From Lentisphaerae bacterium RIFOXYA12_64_32 (lineage in GTDB: Bacteria > Verrucomicrobiota > Lentisphaeria > Oligosphaerales > YB12-FULL-65-16): a stretch of 64,000 nt of DNA. The translations under genes and the position numbers were made by a program. Each line of letters begins with the position of its first letter. The first letter of the stretch is position 1. Location: assembly GCA_001803235.1 (NCBI GenBank), contig MHBL01000443.1, forward strand, positions 1 through 64,000, given 5' to 3'. The notes beneath the pieces were generated by a model. That model did no database searches, was not told where the DNA came from, and saw nothing but the letters and a program-made list of their open reading frames with translations. Shown here in pieces: positions 1 through 8,305 of the stretch.

Positions 1-401
1 AACTGGCTGGCCAGCTTCCCGTCGTTGACATAGAGGAAGCGCGCCGTCGCACCGCACCGCTCGCAACGGGCCCCGTCCGGCGGACGTTGCGCGTTTTTGC
101 GCCGTCGCACCGGCGCGAGATCTTTGCCCGTCTTCGTCCGATGGTCGTCGAGCAACTGCCGCCAGTCCAGAGTCAGCGCCGGCTCCGGGATGGGCGGTGC
201 GGCGGTCAACGGCGGTTCCGGGTCGACCGTGAACTTGCGATAGTGCGGGTGCTTGACCTCGAAGTCCTTGCGGGGACGAATGTCCTCGCGCGTGTCGTTG
301 ATCACCTCCAGGAGGATGGTGACCGCGATGAGCAGTTCGTCGAGCGTCAATTTTCGGCAGAGCCAGCGGACAAGTCCGGTAATCGCGGGTATGGTGTACA
401 T
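1..401 (-). CDS. Transposase-like protein, N-terminal part (runs off the window)
   Basis: The first 133 codons are visible and the gene continues past the left window edge. The ATG at 399-401 follows an AAGGAG ribosome-binding site. The protein starts with a helical region, then a basic proline-rich linker, then a zinc-ribbon start near residue 115 (RCERCGATARFLYVNDGK), which resembles the zinc-ribbon part of several prokaryotic transposase families. The zinc-ribbon resemblance is the only family evidence. The catalytic DDE region would lie outside the window, so IS family and completeness cannot be judged. An 11-bp inverted repeat lies immediately upstream of the start. Confidence 0.55.
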   Translation of the reverse strand, partial: MYTIPAITGLVRWLCRKLTLDELLIAVTILLEVINDTREDIRPRKDFEVKHPHYRKFTVDPEPPLTAAPPIPEPALTLDWRQLLDDHRTKTGKDLAPVRRRKNAQRPPDGARCERCGATARFLYVNDGKLASQ

Positions 402-470
402 CGAGAGCGGTTCTCCTTGTCTTTCGGTATCGTTTCATCAACAACACCGTGGACGAGGAAACCGCTCTCG
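402..470 (-). promoter_or_regulatory. Inverted repeat around the transposase ribosome-binding site
   Basis: CGAGAGCGGTT at 402-412 is exactly complementary to AACCGCTCTCG at 460-470. In a minus-strand transcript coming from upstream, the right arm would pair with the segment between the AAGGAG site and the start codon. Comparable hairpins block translation of read-through transcripts in several insertion sequences; that role here is inferred from position only. It could also be part of an element end. Confidence 0.45.
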
Positions 471-475
471 TCATC

Positions 476-1330
476 TCACCTCCGCACATTTTCCGACCTT
501 TCAGTCCCCCGCGTCAGACCCCAGAAACGAGGGGGAGAACTACCCGTGCGTTGCAAGTCCTTCGGCGACAACAGACTGGCAGCATAGCGGACAGAAGAAG
601 ATGGGCAGAACGGGGCACGAAGTTTCGCCAAGGCGGCGCGGAACTGCATGGCAAGGCCATCCGCCTCCTCTGGGGGCAAATAGTCAGACAGCGAATCGCG
701 AATCTCCACGTCACTGAGTTGCGCCACATGATGACGCAGGAAGTCGTAGAACTCCGGCACGGATGAACCGTCGAAAACAGCACCCAACTTCACCGATGGC
801 GAATACTCGGGCTTCTTGAGCCGCGCCGCAAGCGTCTCCGTGTCCGGGGTAATTCCCATTTGCAGAAAGAACCAGATGTCGTAGAGATCCCGGATGAGTC
901 GACGCTCATTCCACGCCGCCATTTTATTGGCCATGGCGACCGAGTGTTCCATCACGCAGATCATGCGCGGCGGGAGATTGTACTGGCGGGAAAGCGAACG
1001 TGTGGACGCCAGCGAGGTCCGGGCGTTCATGGCGACTTTTGCCTCCACTTGGATCGCGACCCCGCCAACCGTCACCACCACTCGCAGGCATTTCGAGTTG
1101 AGTGAGTGGCTTACCGACGCGCCATCGATGCTCTGCAAGCACGACACGACATCCAACTCGATATCCTTCTTTGACTTGTAAGGCACGAACAGGTAATCGA
1201 GATCGTTCGTGAAGCGTGGCGACCCCAGGATGCGAAGCACCATTCCGCCGCGCAGCACGGCACGCTTGCCGAATCGCTGTGCAAGCAGATCCAGAACACG
1301 GGCGATCAAAGCCTGTTGCTGGTCTACCAT
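476..1330 (-). CDS. abiEii: AbiEii/AbiGii-family nucleotidyltransferase toxin
   Basis: This is the toxin of a type IV-like AbiE toxin-antitoxin or abortive-infection module. AbiEii proteins are NTP-transferase-fold enzymes. The nucleotidyltransferase signature is visible as GG at residues 28-29 followed by TNDLDYLF with the paired acidic residues D43 and D45. The second family motif, with MANKMAAWNERRLIRDLYD, lies around residue 150-170. The start overlaps the stop of abiEi by 7 bp, so the two genes are translationally coupled. The last ~45 residues are low-complexity and basic, unlike the rest, and may be a tail replaced by a nearby rearrangement. Confidence 0.85.
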   Translation of the reverse strand: MVDQQQALIARVLDLLAQRFGKRAVLRGGMVLRILGSPRFTNDLDYLFVPYKSKKDIELDVVSCLQSIDGASVSHSLNSKCLRVVVTVGGVAIQVEAKVAMNARTSLASTRSLSRQYNLPPRMICVMEHSVAMANKMAAWNERRLIRDLYDIWFFLQMGITPDTETLAARLKKPEYSPSVKLGAVFDGSSVPEFYDFLRHHVAQLSDVEIRDSLSDYLPPEEADGLAMQFRAALAKLRAPFCPSSSVRYAASLLSPKDLQRTGSSPPRFWGLTRGTERSENVRR

Positions 1331-1920
1331 CGCCCCCCCCAGATGCGATTGAAATAACCGACGAAACGCGGATCATAGCGCGTCAGATAGTCGGTCAGAA
1401 CCTCCCGCTTCAAGTCGCCAACACTAACATCGCTAGCCGGATCGAATGAGAACGTTCTTCCGCGGTATGCGTAGTAACACACATCGAGAAACGCCTTCTC
1501 CGGCGTAGCGTACAAAACCCCCTCGACCGCGTTGAATCCGAAGTACAATCGGGGTATTACGCTGAGGTGTTCAATGACTCCCAGCGCGCACCGATACACT
1601 CGCGGTCGACCTTTCTTCACGGCCTGCACCTTGCGCACCGGAATCGAGCCGATGACGGTCGCCTTGGCCAGGATCGTGCCGGTGGAAATATAGGCCCCCG
1701 GTTCGATGCGATTGCTGATCGCCGTCAGGGTGGCCTCGGGCGTGGCGTAGATGCCGCGCTTCACCTTGATCAACGTTCCTGACTTCACCAAGTTCTCGAT
1801 CCGCTTGTACACGGACGCATCAATCCGGTCACGAAATATCACCCGTAGATCGTTGAGGGTGAAAACCCCGTCGAGTTCCCCCGCCCAGCGCTGAATGGCT
1901 TTGTAGACTTCCGAGTCCAT
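1324..1920 (-). CDS. abiEi: AbiEi-family antitoxin and transcriptional regulator
   Basis: The 198-residue protein has an N-terminal winged-helix-like region (residues ~5-60, with the stretch LVKSGTLIKVKRGIYATPE typical of AbiEi antitoxins) and a C-terminal domain with PEKAFLDVCYYAYRG. Antitoxins of this family neutralise AbiEii without forming a stable complex and bind inverted repeats in their own promoter. It is the first gene of the pair. A near-consensus promoter lies so close to the ATG that the transcript should begin only a couple of bases before the start codon. Confidence 0.87.
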   Translation of the reverse strand: MDSEVYKAIQRWAGELDGVFTLNDLRVIFRDRIDASVYKRIENLVKSGTLIKVKRGIYATPEATLTAISNRIEPGAYISTGTILAKATVIGSIPVRKVQAVKKGRPRVYRCALGVIEHLSVIPRLYFGFNAVEGVLYATPEKAFLDVCYYAYRGRTFSFDPASDVSVGDLKREVLTDYLTRYDPRFVGYFNRIWGGRW

Positions 1921-1928
1921 GACCGATA

Positions 1929-1956
1929 ACTATAATCAGAATAGAGTTGTTGTCAA
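1929..1956 (-). promoter_or_regulatory. abiE promoter, probably giving a leaderless mRNA
   Basis: On the minus strand a perfect TTGACA (1951-1956) is followed, after 16 bp, by TATAGT (1929-1934). The expected transcription start is about 1922, only two bases from the abiEi ATG at 1920. No ribosome-binding site fits in that gap, so translation would be leaderless. Confidence 0.7.
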
Positions 1957-2053
1957 CGGATGTCGATGCGGAATCTGACGCGGTCGGTGTTGTGTTCCCG
2001 TCACAGCAAGACCCCGTCCGACAGGTGTTCAGGGGCCAACCCGGGGTTCCGCC

Positions 2054-2260
2054 TCACGGTAGCGGCCGGGGGGGAATGCCATTCAGTTCGCGGCAACGGC
2101 GGGTGAAGTGAACGGCGTTCTGGAAACCGGATTGCCCCGCAATCTGTTTAGCCGTGAGGGAGGTCTCGCGGAGCAGGTGCTTGGCGTGGTCCAGGCGGAG
2201 TTTGGTCAGGTACTGATGAAACCCCAGGCCCGTCATCGATGGCCGCTTGGAAAGGCCTTT
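2054..2260 (-). pseudogene. AraC-family regulator remnant (C-terminal DNA-binding half)
   Basis: The frame encodes most of an AraC/XylS helix-turn-helix domain: KGLSK, then GLGFHQYLTKLRLDHA, then the second HTH with SLTAKQIAGQSGFQNAVHF. It has a normal stop at 2054, but an in-frame TGA at 2261-2263 closes it upstream, and no ligand-binding domain is found beyond. The segment linking GLSK to TGLGF is also shorter than usual, suggesting an internal deletion. It is read as decay of a regulator that once flanked the carbohydrate island. Confidence 0.6.
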
Positions 2261-2358
2261 TCAGCACCCCAAGCCCCCACTGACTGTCGCGCCCGGCTCA
2301 CGGCCGGCCCGCCATATACCGGTCTATGTGTTTGTTCAACCGATTGTGCCGCCGGGTC

Positions 2359-2387
2359 ACGACATCCGCCCGTCCCACCTGTACAAT
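2359..2387 (+). promoter_or_regulatory. Putative promoter of the pseudopilin-like gene
   Basis: ACGACA (2359-2364) and TACAAT (2382-2387) are separated by 17 bp. The -10 is preceded by CCTG, as in the stronger promoter at 8227-8255 upstream of a beta-helix gene, which has GCGACA, 17 bp and TATAAT. The similarity of the two is the main support. Confidence 0.4.
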
Positions 2388-2388
2388 A

Positions 2389-2438
2389 GTGAAAGGGACA
2401 GGCCGTGAAAGGGACAGGCCTGTTTTGCTGCCTGTCCC
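2389..2438 (+). repeat. 16-bp tandem duplication with hairpin in the 5' leader
   Basis: The unit GTGAAAGGGACAGGCC occurs twice back to back (2389-2404 and 2405-2420). Its GGGACAGGC part can pair with GCCTGTCCC at 2430-2438. The hairpin would lie in the untranslated leader of the downstream pseudopilin-like gene. Its function is unknown. Confidence 0.6.
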
Positions 2439-2480
2439 ACGGGAGCGGCCCGCGTCACGTGGGAGAGGAGAGGGAGGCAG

Positions 2481-3206
2481 ATGATGACGACTACGTCTGA
2501 GCGTAGGACCAAGGCCGGGACCGCGGGGCCAGCCACTCCGCCGTCATTGCGCCGGTTGTCAGGCAGGTCGCGCCGATTCACCCTGGTAGAACTCCTCGTC
2601 GTCATCGCCATCATCGGTATCCTGGCCTCACTGCTGCTGCCGTCGCTTCAGAAGGCGAAACAGAAGGCGATGACGGCAAACTGCGTTGCCATCGAGAAGT
2701 CGCTCAGCACGGTCATGTTTCTGTACAGCGACGACTTTGAGAACTATGCCGTCCCGGCCTCGGCGGGAGCGGGCCCCTCGACGTGGTATACCCTGCTTCA
2801 CAACCTGCGCTACACGGCCGGCGAACTCACGCCCGGCATCGATAAGGACGAAGCGCCCGATACCAATGGGAACAGGTCATATGGTATCAACTGCGACTCG
2901 TCGTTTCGCGACGGTGTCTCGGGGTCAACGGGGGCGAATCCCTGGCTTTGGGTCAAGATTGCCGGCCACACGCTGAACGCGTTCGGAAGACCGACCGAAA
3001 CCATGTATCTCCAGGACTGCGGTGGTACCTACGGTTGGGTCGTCTGTGAATGGGGGATTACGTCGGGCATCTGGAACGGGATACGCCTGAGCACGAACCG
3101 GCACGGGAACGGAATCAACGTCGCCTATCTCGATGGGCATGTCGGGTACAGGCTCTTCTCCTCCATCCCCCCCAGTCCAGGCGACGTCTACTGGGACGGG
3201 AACTGA
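2481..3206 (+). CDS. Prepilin-type N-terminal domain protein with H-x9-DG ending
   Basis: After a basic leader of about 34 residues the class III prepilin signal RRFTLVELLVVIAIIG is followed by a hydrophobic helix, then KAKQKAMTANC. The C-terminus carries HGNGINVAYLDGHV, the H-x9-DG motif of the pseudopilin-like proteins that are greatly expanded in Planctomycetes and Lentisphaerae. The signal would be cleaved by a PilD-like peptidase and the helix anchors the protein to the inner membrane or a pilus-like fibre. A GAGGAGAGGGAGG ribosome-binding stretch precedes the ATG. These genes usually sit beside polysaccharide-degradation genes, as here. The globular domain has no firmly known function. 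Confidence 0.85.
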   Translation: MMTTTSERRTKAGTAGPATPPSLRRLSGRSRRFTLVELLVVIAIIGILASLLLPSLQKAKQKAMTANCVAIEKSLSTVMFLYSDDFENYAVPASAGAGPSTWYTLLHNLRYTAGELTPGIDKDEAPDTNGNRSYGINCDSSFRDGVSGSTGANPWLWVKIAGHTLNAFGRPTETMYLQDCGGTYGWVVCEWGITSGIWNGIRLSTNRHGNGINVAYLDGHVGYRLFSSIPPSPGDVYWDGN

Positions 3207-3287
3207 CGAGTTCGGTTTCTCGCGTGTGAGTGTGCCCGTGGCGAGTGCCGCGCTGTTGGCGTGTGCAGACATGCAAGGAGGTCAACG

Positions 3288-6095
3288 ATGGTCGGAAGCA
3301 AGTGTCTGGCTGGTAGCCTGATGTGGACGGGCGCCCTTCTGGCGTTGTGCGGGACGGGCTGTGCCAGGACCCGCGCGCCGGTGACGGTGACCTGTGCGCT
3401 TCCGGACGGCGTCCGGGTACTGGCGGAGTGCCAGGACATCCGCGCCGCCCAGATGAAACTCCGCGAGTTGAAGAGCCAGGGGAAACTCGCGGGCCCCGTC
3501 GAGGTCGTGCTACGCCGCGGCACCTATTCCATCTCGGAGCCCCTGCGCTTCACGCCGGAAGACTCCGGCACCGAGCAGTCGCCTATCACCTACCGCGCGG
3601 CGATACCGGGGGCGGTGACCATCAGCGGCGGCGTGCGAATCGAAGGATGGCGCCCGGAGAGTAACGGCGTATGGAGTGCCGATGTCCCCGAGGTGCGCGA
3701 AGGGAAGCTCTACTTCCGCCAGATGTTCGTCGACGGTCGCCGCGCGGTCCGGGCACGCAGCCCGAATCAGGGCTTCTTCTATGCCACCGGCCTGATCACA
3801 AAGCCCGACTACGCGAACGGGAAGGCTGACGGGTTCTACTACGCGGGGGAGGACATGACTCAAAACATTGCCGCGTGCCCGGACATGCAGCTCGTGATCT
3901 ATGAGAGCTGGTTGTCGAGCCAGCATCGCGTCAAGGAGTTCCGACCGGAGACGAAAACGGTCATCACGGAGCGTCCGATGGCATGGTCGAGCACGCGGTC
4001 GCGTTACCTCGTGGAGAACGCGCCGGCCTGCCTGGACGCACCGGGCGAATGGTATCTCGACCGCCAGACGGGAGTTGTCCGCTACATCCCCCTGCCGGGA
4101 GAGGACATGCGCAAGGCAACGGTCATTGTGCCTGTGACGCCATCGCTGCTGCAGTTCAAGGGTGATCCGGAGCGGGGCGCCTACGTCGAGCACCTTCGCT
4201 TCTCTGGCATCACCTTCACCCACGCCGACTGGACCCCGCAGGGGCGCTCGCTCACCGGCAGTCAGGCACGGTGCCCCACCGGGTTCGCGACCCCTGACAT
4301 TGCTTTGGAATCCGGCGCCGTCGCCGCGATCGGTCTCCGGCACACGTCCATCGAGGGCTGTGAGGTCACCCAGGTCGGTGCACACGCGGTCGTCCTGATG
4401 CAGGGCTGCGCCGACAACGTGGTGCGGAAGTGCCACATGCATGACTTGGGCGGCGGCGGGGTATACCTGTTCTGGGAGACCGCCGACCCTCGCATATGGA
4501 AGCCGCGCGGCGAGTTCGACCACATCGAGCGCAACGTGATCGACAACAATTACATCCATGACATGACCCACGTGTGGAACGGCGCCGTCGGGGTGCTGAC
4601 CGGGCCGTGCGCCGCCAACAACCGGATCACGCACAACGAGGTGAGCTATGGCGATTACTCGGGAATGTCGATCGGCTGGGGGTGGAGCGCCGACCAGAAG
4701 TATGGATTCTACCAGGATGGCAACGTGGTGGAGTACAACCACATACATCACGTGATGAACTACCTGCTCGACGACGGCGCCGCCATCTACCTTCTCGGCT
4801 GGCAGAAGGATACGCGCATCTGCTACAACTGGATCCACGATGTGCGCTCCTACTCGGGTGGATACGCCAATGGCCTCTACCCTGACTCTGGCACGTCGGG
4901 GGTCCTGTTCGAGGGCAACGTGATTCACGACGTCCTTTGGGGTTTCGCGGGCAACGGCGGACATGAGTGCATCGTTCGCGACAATATCTTCGCCTTCTGT
5001 CAGCAGACCGGCATCAGGACTGGCGAGCATTGGTGGGACGTGCAGGTGAAGCTCAACCCCAACCCCATCGTGTTCGAGCGCAACATCGTGTACGATGACG
5101 GCGGCAATTCCGCGCTGGTGCGGACGGGCAATGCGACCAACGCTCAGGTGATGAGCAAGAACCTCTATTGGCCGGGCACCACCCGCGCGGGCGAGAAACT
5201 CTTCTCCGGCGGCAAGGAGCAACCGCTCGGGACGTTCGCGGACTGGCAGGCGAAAGGCTACGACGCCGGATCGGTCATGGCCGATCCCTTGTTCATGGAC
5301 GCCGCCGACCGCGATCTGCGCCTGCGCCCGGACTCGCCCGCCCTGAAGCTGGGATTCAAGCCGACGGACCTCTCGAAAGTCGGGCTCTACGGTGACCACG
5401 ATTGGACCTCGCTGCCAAGCAGGATGAAGCACACACCCATCGTGTCCGTGTCGGGTCCTCCTCCGAGAGGGTTCGAGTGGACCTACGATGACGAGGCGGC
5501 CGGGGCCGCCCCTGTCCATTCCGGCGAGCTTGCGCCGGGACCGACCGAGCTGAACCACAGGATCGTGGTGACAGACACGGACGCGGCATCCGGGAAGCAC
5601 AGCCTGATGCTCGTGGAGGGGAAGAACGAGGAACGCAACTTCTTCCCGTTCCTGCACTACCCAATCGGAGCGGATGCCGGCCCCATACGGGCATCCCTTC
5701 GTCTCAAGATGCCCTCGGCCACTCCGTCCGCCATGTACCTGGAGTTCCGCGACTACGCGAACGCGGGCGTCAAGTACTTCCAGACTGGGCCGCATCTCGA
5801 GATCGATGCGCAGGGTGTGCTGACCGCCACGCCGAACGCCGGCGTGAAACTTAAACTCCCCCGCGGCGCCTGGGTGCTCCTGGACATGGCGTTCAACATG
5901 GGCAAGGGCGCGGCCAAGACGTTCGACCTGACCGTCACGGTCCCGGGACAGCCGCCGCAGGTGTTCCGGGATGTCCCCTACACGGACACGGCATTCCTGC
6001 AGGCCGGCGAGATCTACATCGTCAGCACCGGTCCGGATGGCGGCGCGTTCCTGATCGACGACGTCCGCGTTACGACAGCCCATGGTGACGAGTAG
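3288..6095 (+). CDS. Secreted right-handed beta-helix protein, GH141-like
   Basis: The start at 3288 is chosen because AAGGAGG lies 6 bp upstream; it is followed by a hydrophobic signal with a lipobox-like LALCGTGC, so the protein is probably a lipoprotein. Residues ~50-150 (RRGTYSISEPLRFTPEDSG, then ISGGVRIEGW) match the N-terminal part of GH141 glycosidases such as Bacteroides BT_1002-type fucosidases. A long parallel beta-helix follows, with repeated N-x-I-x-H turns such as NNYIHDMTHVWNG. The last ~220 residues form a separate beta-sandwich-like domain ending FLIDDVRVTT. The role is probably cleavage of a fucose- or xylose-containing glycan outside the cytoplasm; the exact substrate is not visible. 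Confidence 0.75.
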   Translation: MVGSKCLAGSLMWTGALLALCGTGCARTRAPVTVTCALPDGVRVLAECQDIRAAQMKLRELKSQGKLAGPVEVVLRRGTYSISEPLRFTPEDSGTEQSPITYRAAIPGAVTISGGVRIEGWRPESNGVWSADVPEVREGKLYFRQMFVDGRRAVRARSPNQGFFYATGLITKPDYANGKADGFYYAGEDMTQNIAACPDMQLVIYESWLSSQHRVKEFRPETKTVITERPMAWSSTRSRYLVENAPACLDAPGEWYLDRQTGVVRYIPLPGEDMRKATVIVPVTPSLLQFKGDPERGAYVEHLRFSGITFTHADWTPQGRSLTGSQARCPTGFATPDIALESGAVAAIGLRHTSIEGCEVTQVGAHAVVLMQGCADNVVRKCHMHDLGGGGVYLFWETADPRIWKPRGEFDHIERNVIDNNYIHDMTHVWNGAVGVLTGPCAANNRITHNEVSYGDYSGMSIGWGWSADQKYGFYQDGNVVEYNHIHHVMNYLLDDGAAIYLLGWQKDTRICYNWIHDVRSYSGGYANGLYPDSGTSGVLFEGNVIHDVLWGFAGNGGHECIVRDNIFAFCQQTGIRTGEHWWDVQVKLNPNPIVFERNIVYDDGGNSALVRTGNATNAQVMSKNLYWPGTTRAGEKLFSGGKEQPLGTFADWQAKGYDAGSVMADPLFMDAADRDLRLRPDSPALKLGFKPTDLSKVGLYGDHDWTSLPSRMKHTPIVSVSGPPPRGFEWTYDDEAAGAAPVHSGELAPGPTELNHRIVVTDTDAASGKHSLMLVEGKNEERNFFPFLHYPIGADAGPIRASLRLKMPSATPSAMYLEFRDYANAGVKYFQTGPHLEIDAQGVLTATPNAGVKLKLPRGAWVLLDMAFNMGKGAAKTFDLTVTVPGQPPQVFRDVPYTDTAFLQAGEIYIVSTGPDGGAFLIDDVRVTTAHGDE

Positions 6096-6177
6096 CACCC
6101 CGCGTCGGAGTCTGTCGGCCTGGGGCTTGACGCCCGCCACCCGAGTGTAGCAAGGGGTATCCTTGACGAGAGATCAA

Positions 6178-6276
6178 ATGTTCATCGACATCCACTGCCA
6201 CGCCTACCGCAAACTGCCGCCCGTGTACTCGTTCTCCACGCCGGAGCAGGCTGTAACCGGGACGTATTGGAGGTGA
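6178..6276 (+). pseudogene. Truncated amidohydrolase (N-terminal stub)
   Basis: The 32 codons begin MFIDIHCHAYRKLPPVYSF and run to STPEQ before a stop. This is the start of an amidohydrolase-2-type TIM-barrel protein, with the metal-binding H-x-H at residues 6-8. The usual protein is ~280 residues, so about 250 residues are missing. The stub ends 2 bp before the URO-D gene, and its last codons contain that gene's ribosome-binding site. It looks like an internal deletion that fused the head of an amidohydrolase gene to its neighbour; it could alternatively survive as a coupling leader ORF. Confidence 0.65.
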
Positions 6277-6278
6277 TC

Positions 6279-7373
6279 ATGCAAGCATCCTACGACGCCG
6301 TCGAGGCGCTGATGCGCGGGCGGCAGGCGCAGTTCCTGCCGTTGTTTGACAGCATCTGGGGCGAGACGTTGCACCGGTGGGTGTCGGAAGGAATGCCCGC
6401 AGACGCCAAGGGCAATCCTCGCGACGTCACGGATCAGTTCGGCTTCGACATGGTTTGTGTTGGCTGTTGTCTCAACTGGGAAGCGAAACTGGCTCCGCCC
6501 GTGGTCCTTGACGAGACCGACGCCTGGAAGATCGTGCGCAACGGCAGCGGCGGGGCGCTCAAGTGGTGGAAGAACCGGTCCGGAACTCCGGAGCACGTCG
6601 ATTTCCACATGACGTCCCGCACGATATGGGAGGAAGAGTACAAGCCACACCTGATGAAAGACCACCGGCCACGGCTTGGCGACCTCGCCAAGGCCCGAGA
6701 TGCCCTTTCTCGACGCAAGGCGCAGGACAAGTGGGTATTCTTCGACCACATGTTCATATGGGAAATATTGCGCGCTTCGCTCGGCGACGTCAACATGCTC
6801 ATGGCTCTGGTCGACGATCCGGAGTGGATTCACGACTTCAACCGTACCTACACTGACCTGTACAAGACCTGCTGGCAGACCATCTTCGACGAGGTCGGTC
6901 TTCCCTCGGGCCTCTGGATTTCCGAAGACCTCGGGTTCCGTGACCGGCTCTTCTGCAGCCCGAACACGCTGCGCGAGCTCTTTTTCCCTTACTACCGTGA
7001 GATGATCGACTTCTTTCACTCGCGAAACCTGCCTGTCGTCCTCCACTCCTGCGGCTATCAGGAATCCATGATCCCGCTGGCCGTCGAAGCCGGGTTCGAT
7101 GCCCTGAACCCTATGGAAGTCAAAGCAGGGAACGACATCTTCAGGTTTGCGGAGACGTACGGGGACCGGTTCTGTTTTGTCGGCGGACTGGACGCACGCA
7201 TCCTGGAGTCCGGCGACCGGCGTGCGATCCGCGCCGGCATCTCCCGCTACATTGCTGGACTGCGCGAACGCGGCGCCAGGTTTATCTACGGTTCCGACCA
7301 TTCGCTGTCCCCCAAGATCAGCTACGCGGACTTCCTATACTCGCTGGATGTGTATCGCGAACTGCGACAATGA
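6279..7373 (+). CDS. Uroporphyrinogen decarboxylase (URO-D) superfamily protein
   Basis: The start at 6279 has GGAGGTGAT ending two bases upstream. The 364-residue TIM-barrel protein belongs to the URO-D/MtaA superfamily but not to true HemE. LHSCGYQESMIPLA carries the His and Cys that bind zinc in MtaA-type methyltransferases, and GGLDARIL and IYGSDHSLSP follow near the C-terminus. Members of this subgroup are widespread beside glycan-degradation genes in Lentisphaerae and Firmicutes. Their reaction is not established; a methyl-transfer role is inferred from the superfamily. It lies downstream of a GH141-like gene on the same strand. Confidence 0.75.
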   Translation: MQASYDAVEALMRGRQAQFLPLFDSIWGETLHRWVSEGMPADAKGNPRDVTDQFGFDMVCVGCCLNWEAKLAPPVVLDETDAWKIVRNGSGGALKWWKNRSGTPEHVDFHMTSRTIWEEEYKPHLMKDHRPRLGDLAKARDALSRRKAQDKWVFFDHMFIWEILRASLGDVNMLMALVDDPEWIHDFNRTYTDLYKTCWQTIFDEVGLPSGLWISEDLGFRDRLFCSPNTLRELFFPYYREMIDFFHSRNLPVVLHSCGYQESMIPLAVEAGFDALNPMEVKAGNDIFRFAETYGDRFCFVGGLDARILESGDRRAIRAGISRYIAGLRERGARFIYGSDHSLSPKISYADFLYSLDVYRELRQ

Positions 7374-7560
7374 GAAGGGAACGAAGTCGCCCGTTGGGGG
7401 ACACGACCAAGCTCCGTGGGTAACCGAACGCCGCGAAGGGCATCGTTGAACAAAGACCCTGCGGAATGAGGAACTGATCCTCGCCGTGTGGAAGCCGGGA
7501 GTCGGCAACGGTCAGCGGCGGCGGCGGATCACGTGTCGCCGGCATCGCGGTCGTGCCGGG

Positions 7561-7800
7561 CGGGATCGCGCCGATGATACCGAAATCGAACGGACTGGCG
7601 CCGAGGGCCCGGGCAAACCCAACCTGTTGCGGCCCCCCGGTCAGGCACATGTACACCATGGATAGGCACCCAGCCACGATGACTCGGGTCATAATCCGTT
7701 GCATGGCGGGCGGAACCGGGGCATCCGGCGACGGCTGGCCGACGGGCGCGTGGCTCCGGGACGGTCCGGGAAGATCGGATGTGTTCTCCGCTGAATCCAT
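7561..7800 (-). pseudogene. MFS transporter remnant (N-terminus only)
   Basis: From the ATG at 7800 the translation gives a polar head and then MVYMCLTGGPQQVGFARALG followed by ASPFDFGIIGAIP. This pattern matches the first two membrane segments of major-facilitator transporters common in Lentisphaerae. After residue ~80 the resemblance stops and the frame runs into unrelated, proline-rich sequence. No further transporter segments are found in the other minus-strand frames. It is read as a relic of a sugar transporter. Confidence 0.5.
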
Positions 7801-7912
7801 GAGCGATAGTGCGGTTCGGTCCCGAACCGCTGTGTTGATGTGTCCGGCCGGCAGAATTGCCGGCTGATCTGACCCTACTGTGCGTTCGGAGCAATGCAAG
7901 GCGAGCGCAATG

Positions 7913-8067
7913 CAGGGCTGTTTCAAGATCTGGCACCACGTCTCGGAAGGCCACGCCTCCGCGCACACCCGGTAGGGGCGGCCTGTCCTCAGGCCGCCCC
8001 CCCCGGAGTGGGGACACGCCGGGGGTACTCGCTGCACGCGACGGTCACGAATCTTGAAACAGCCCTG
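7913..8067. mobile_element. 155-bp MITE with 17-bp terminal inverted repeats and 9-bp target duplication
   Basis: The ends are CAGGGCTGTTTCAAGAT (7913-7929) and its exact complement (8051-8067). They are flanked by the 9-bp direct repeat AGCGCAATG at 7904-7912 and 8068-8076. The interior carries a strong palindrome, GGGGCGGCCTGTCCTCAGGC and its continuation, and no coding capacity. A second, left-truncated copy is at 48111-48240. A non-autonomous element mobilised by an unseen transposase is the best reading. Confidence 0.85.
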
Positions 8068-8226
8068 AGCGCAATGATCGGGCGGGCAAGTTCCGTCCGC
8101 GCCCGGGGGCACTGGGGGGCACTGGGGGACAGGCACGCTGGCGGTGTGTTCTGCGGGGCACTTGCAGAGGCAGGCTTTGGCCTATACCGGTATGGGTGTT
8201 GTTGCCTAGGCCCGGACCCTGAGGCC

Positions 8227-8255
8227 GCGACAGGCCGCGGTGCAACCTGTATAAT
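8227..8255 (+). promoter_or_regulatory. Promoter of the first beta-helix paralogue
   Basis: GCGACA (8227-8232), a 17-bp spacer and a perfect TATAAT (8250-8255) lie about 50 bp upstream of the ATG at 8306. The -10 is directly preceded by TG. Confidence 0.6.
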
Positions 8256-8305
8256 CTGGGTAACCAGAGCCGTTGTCACGCAACAGGGATTCATCGGAGA
8301 ACCCC

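Noticed and set aside
3510-6140. A long open frame on the minus strand (about 876 codons) opposite the GH141-like gene
   Set aside because: It mirrors the codon pattern of the plus-strand gene in GC-rich DNA, has no recognisable motifs, and the plus-strand product has signal peptide, ribosome-binding site and family features.
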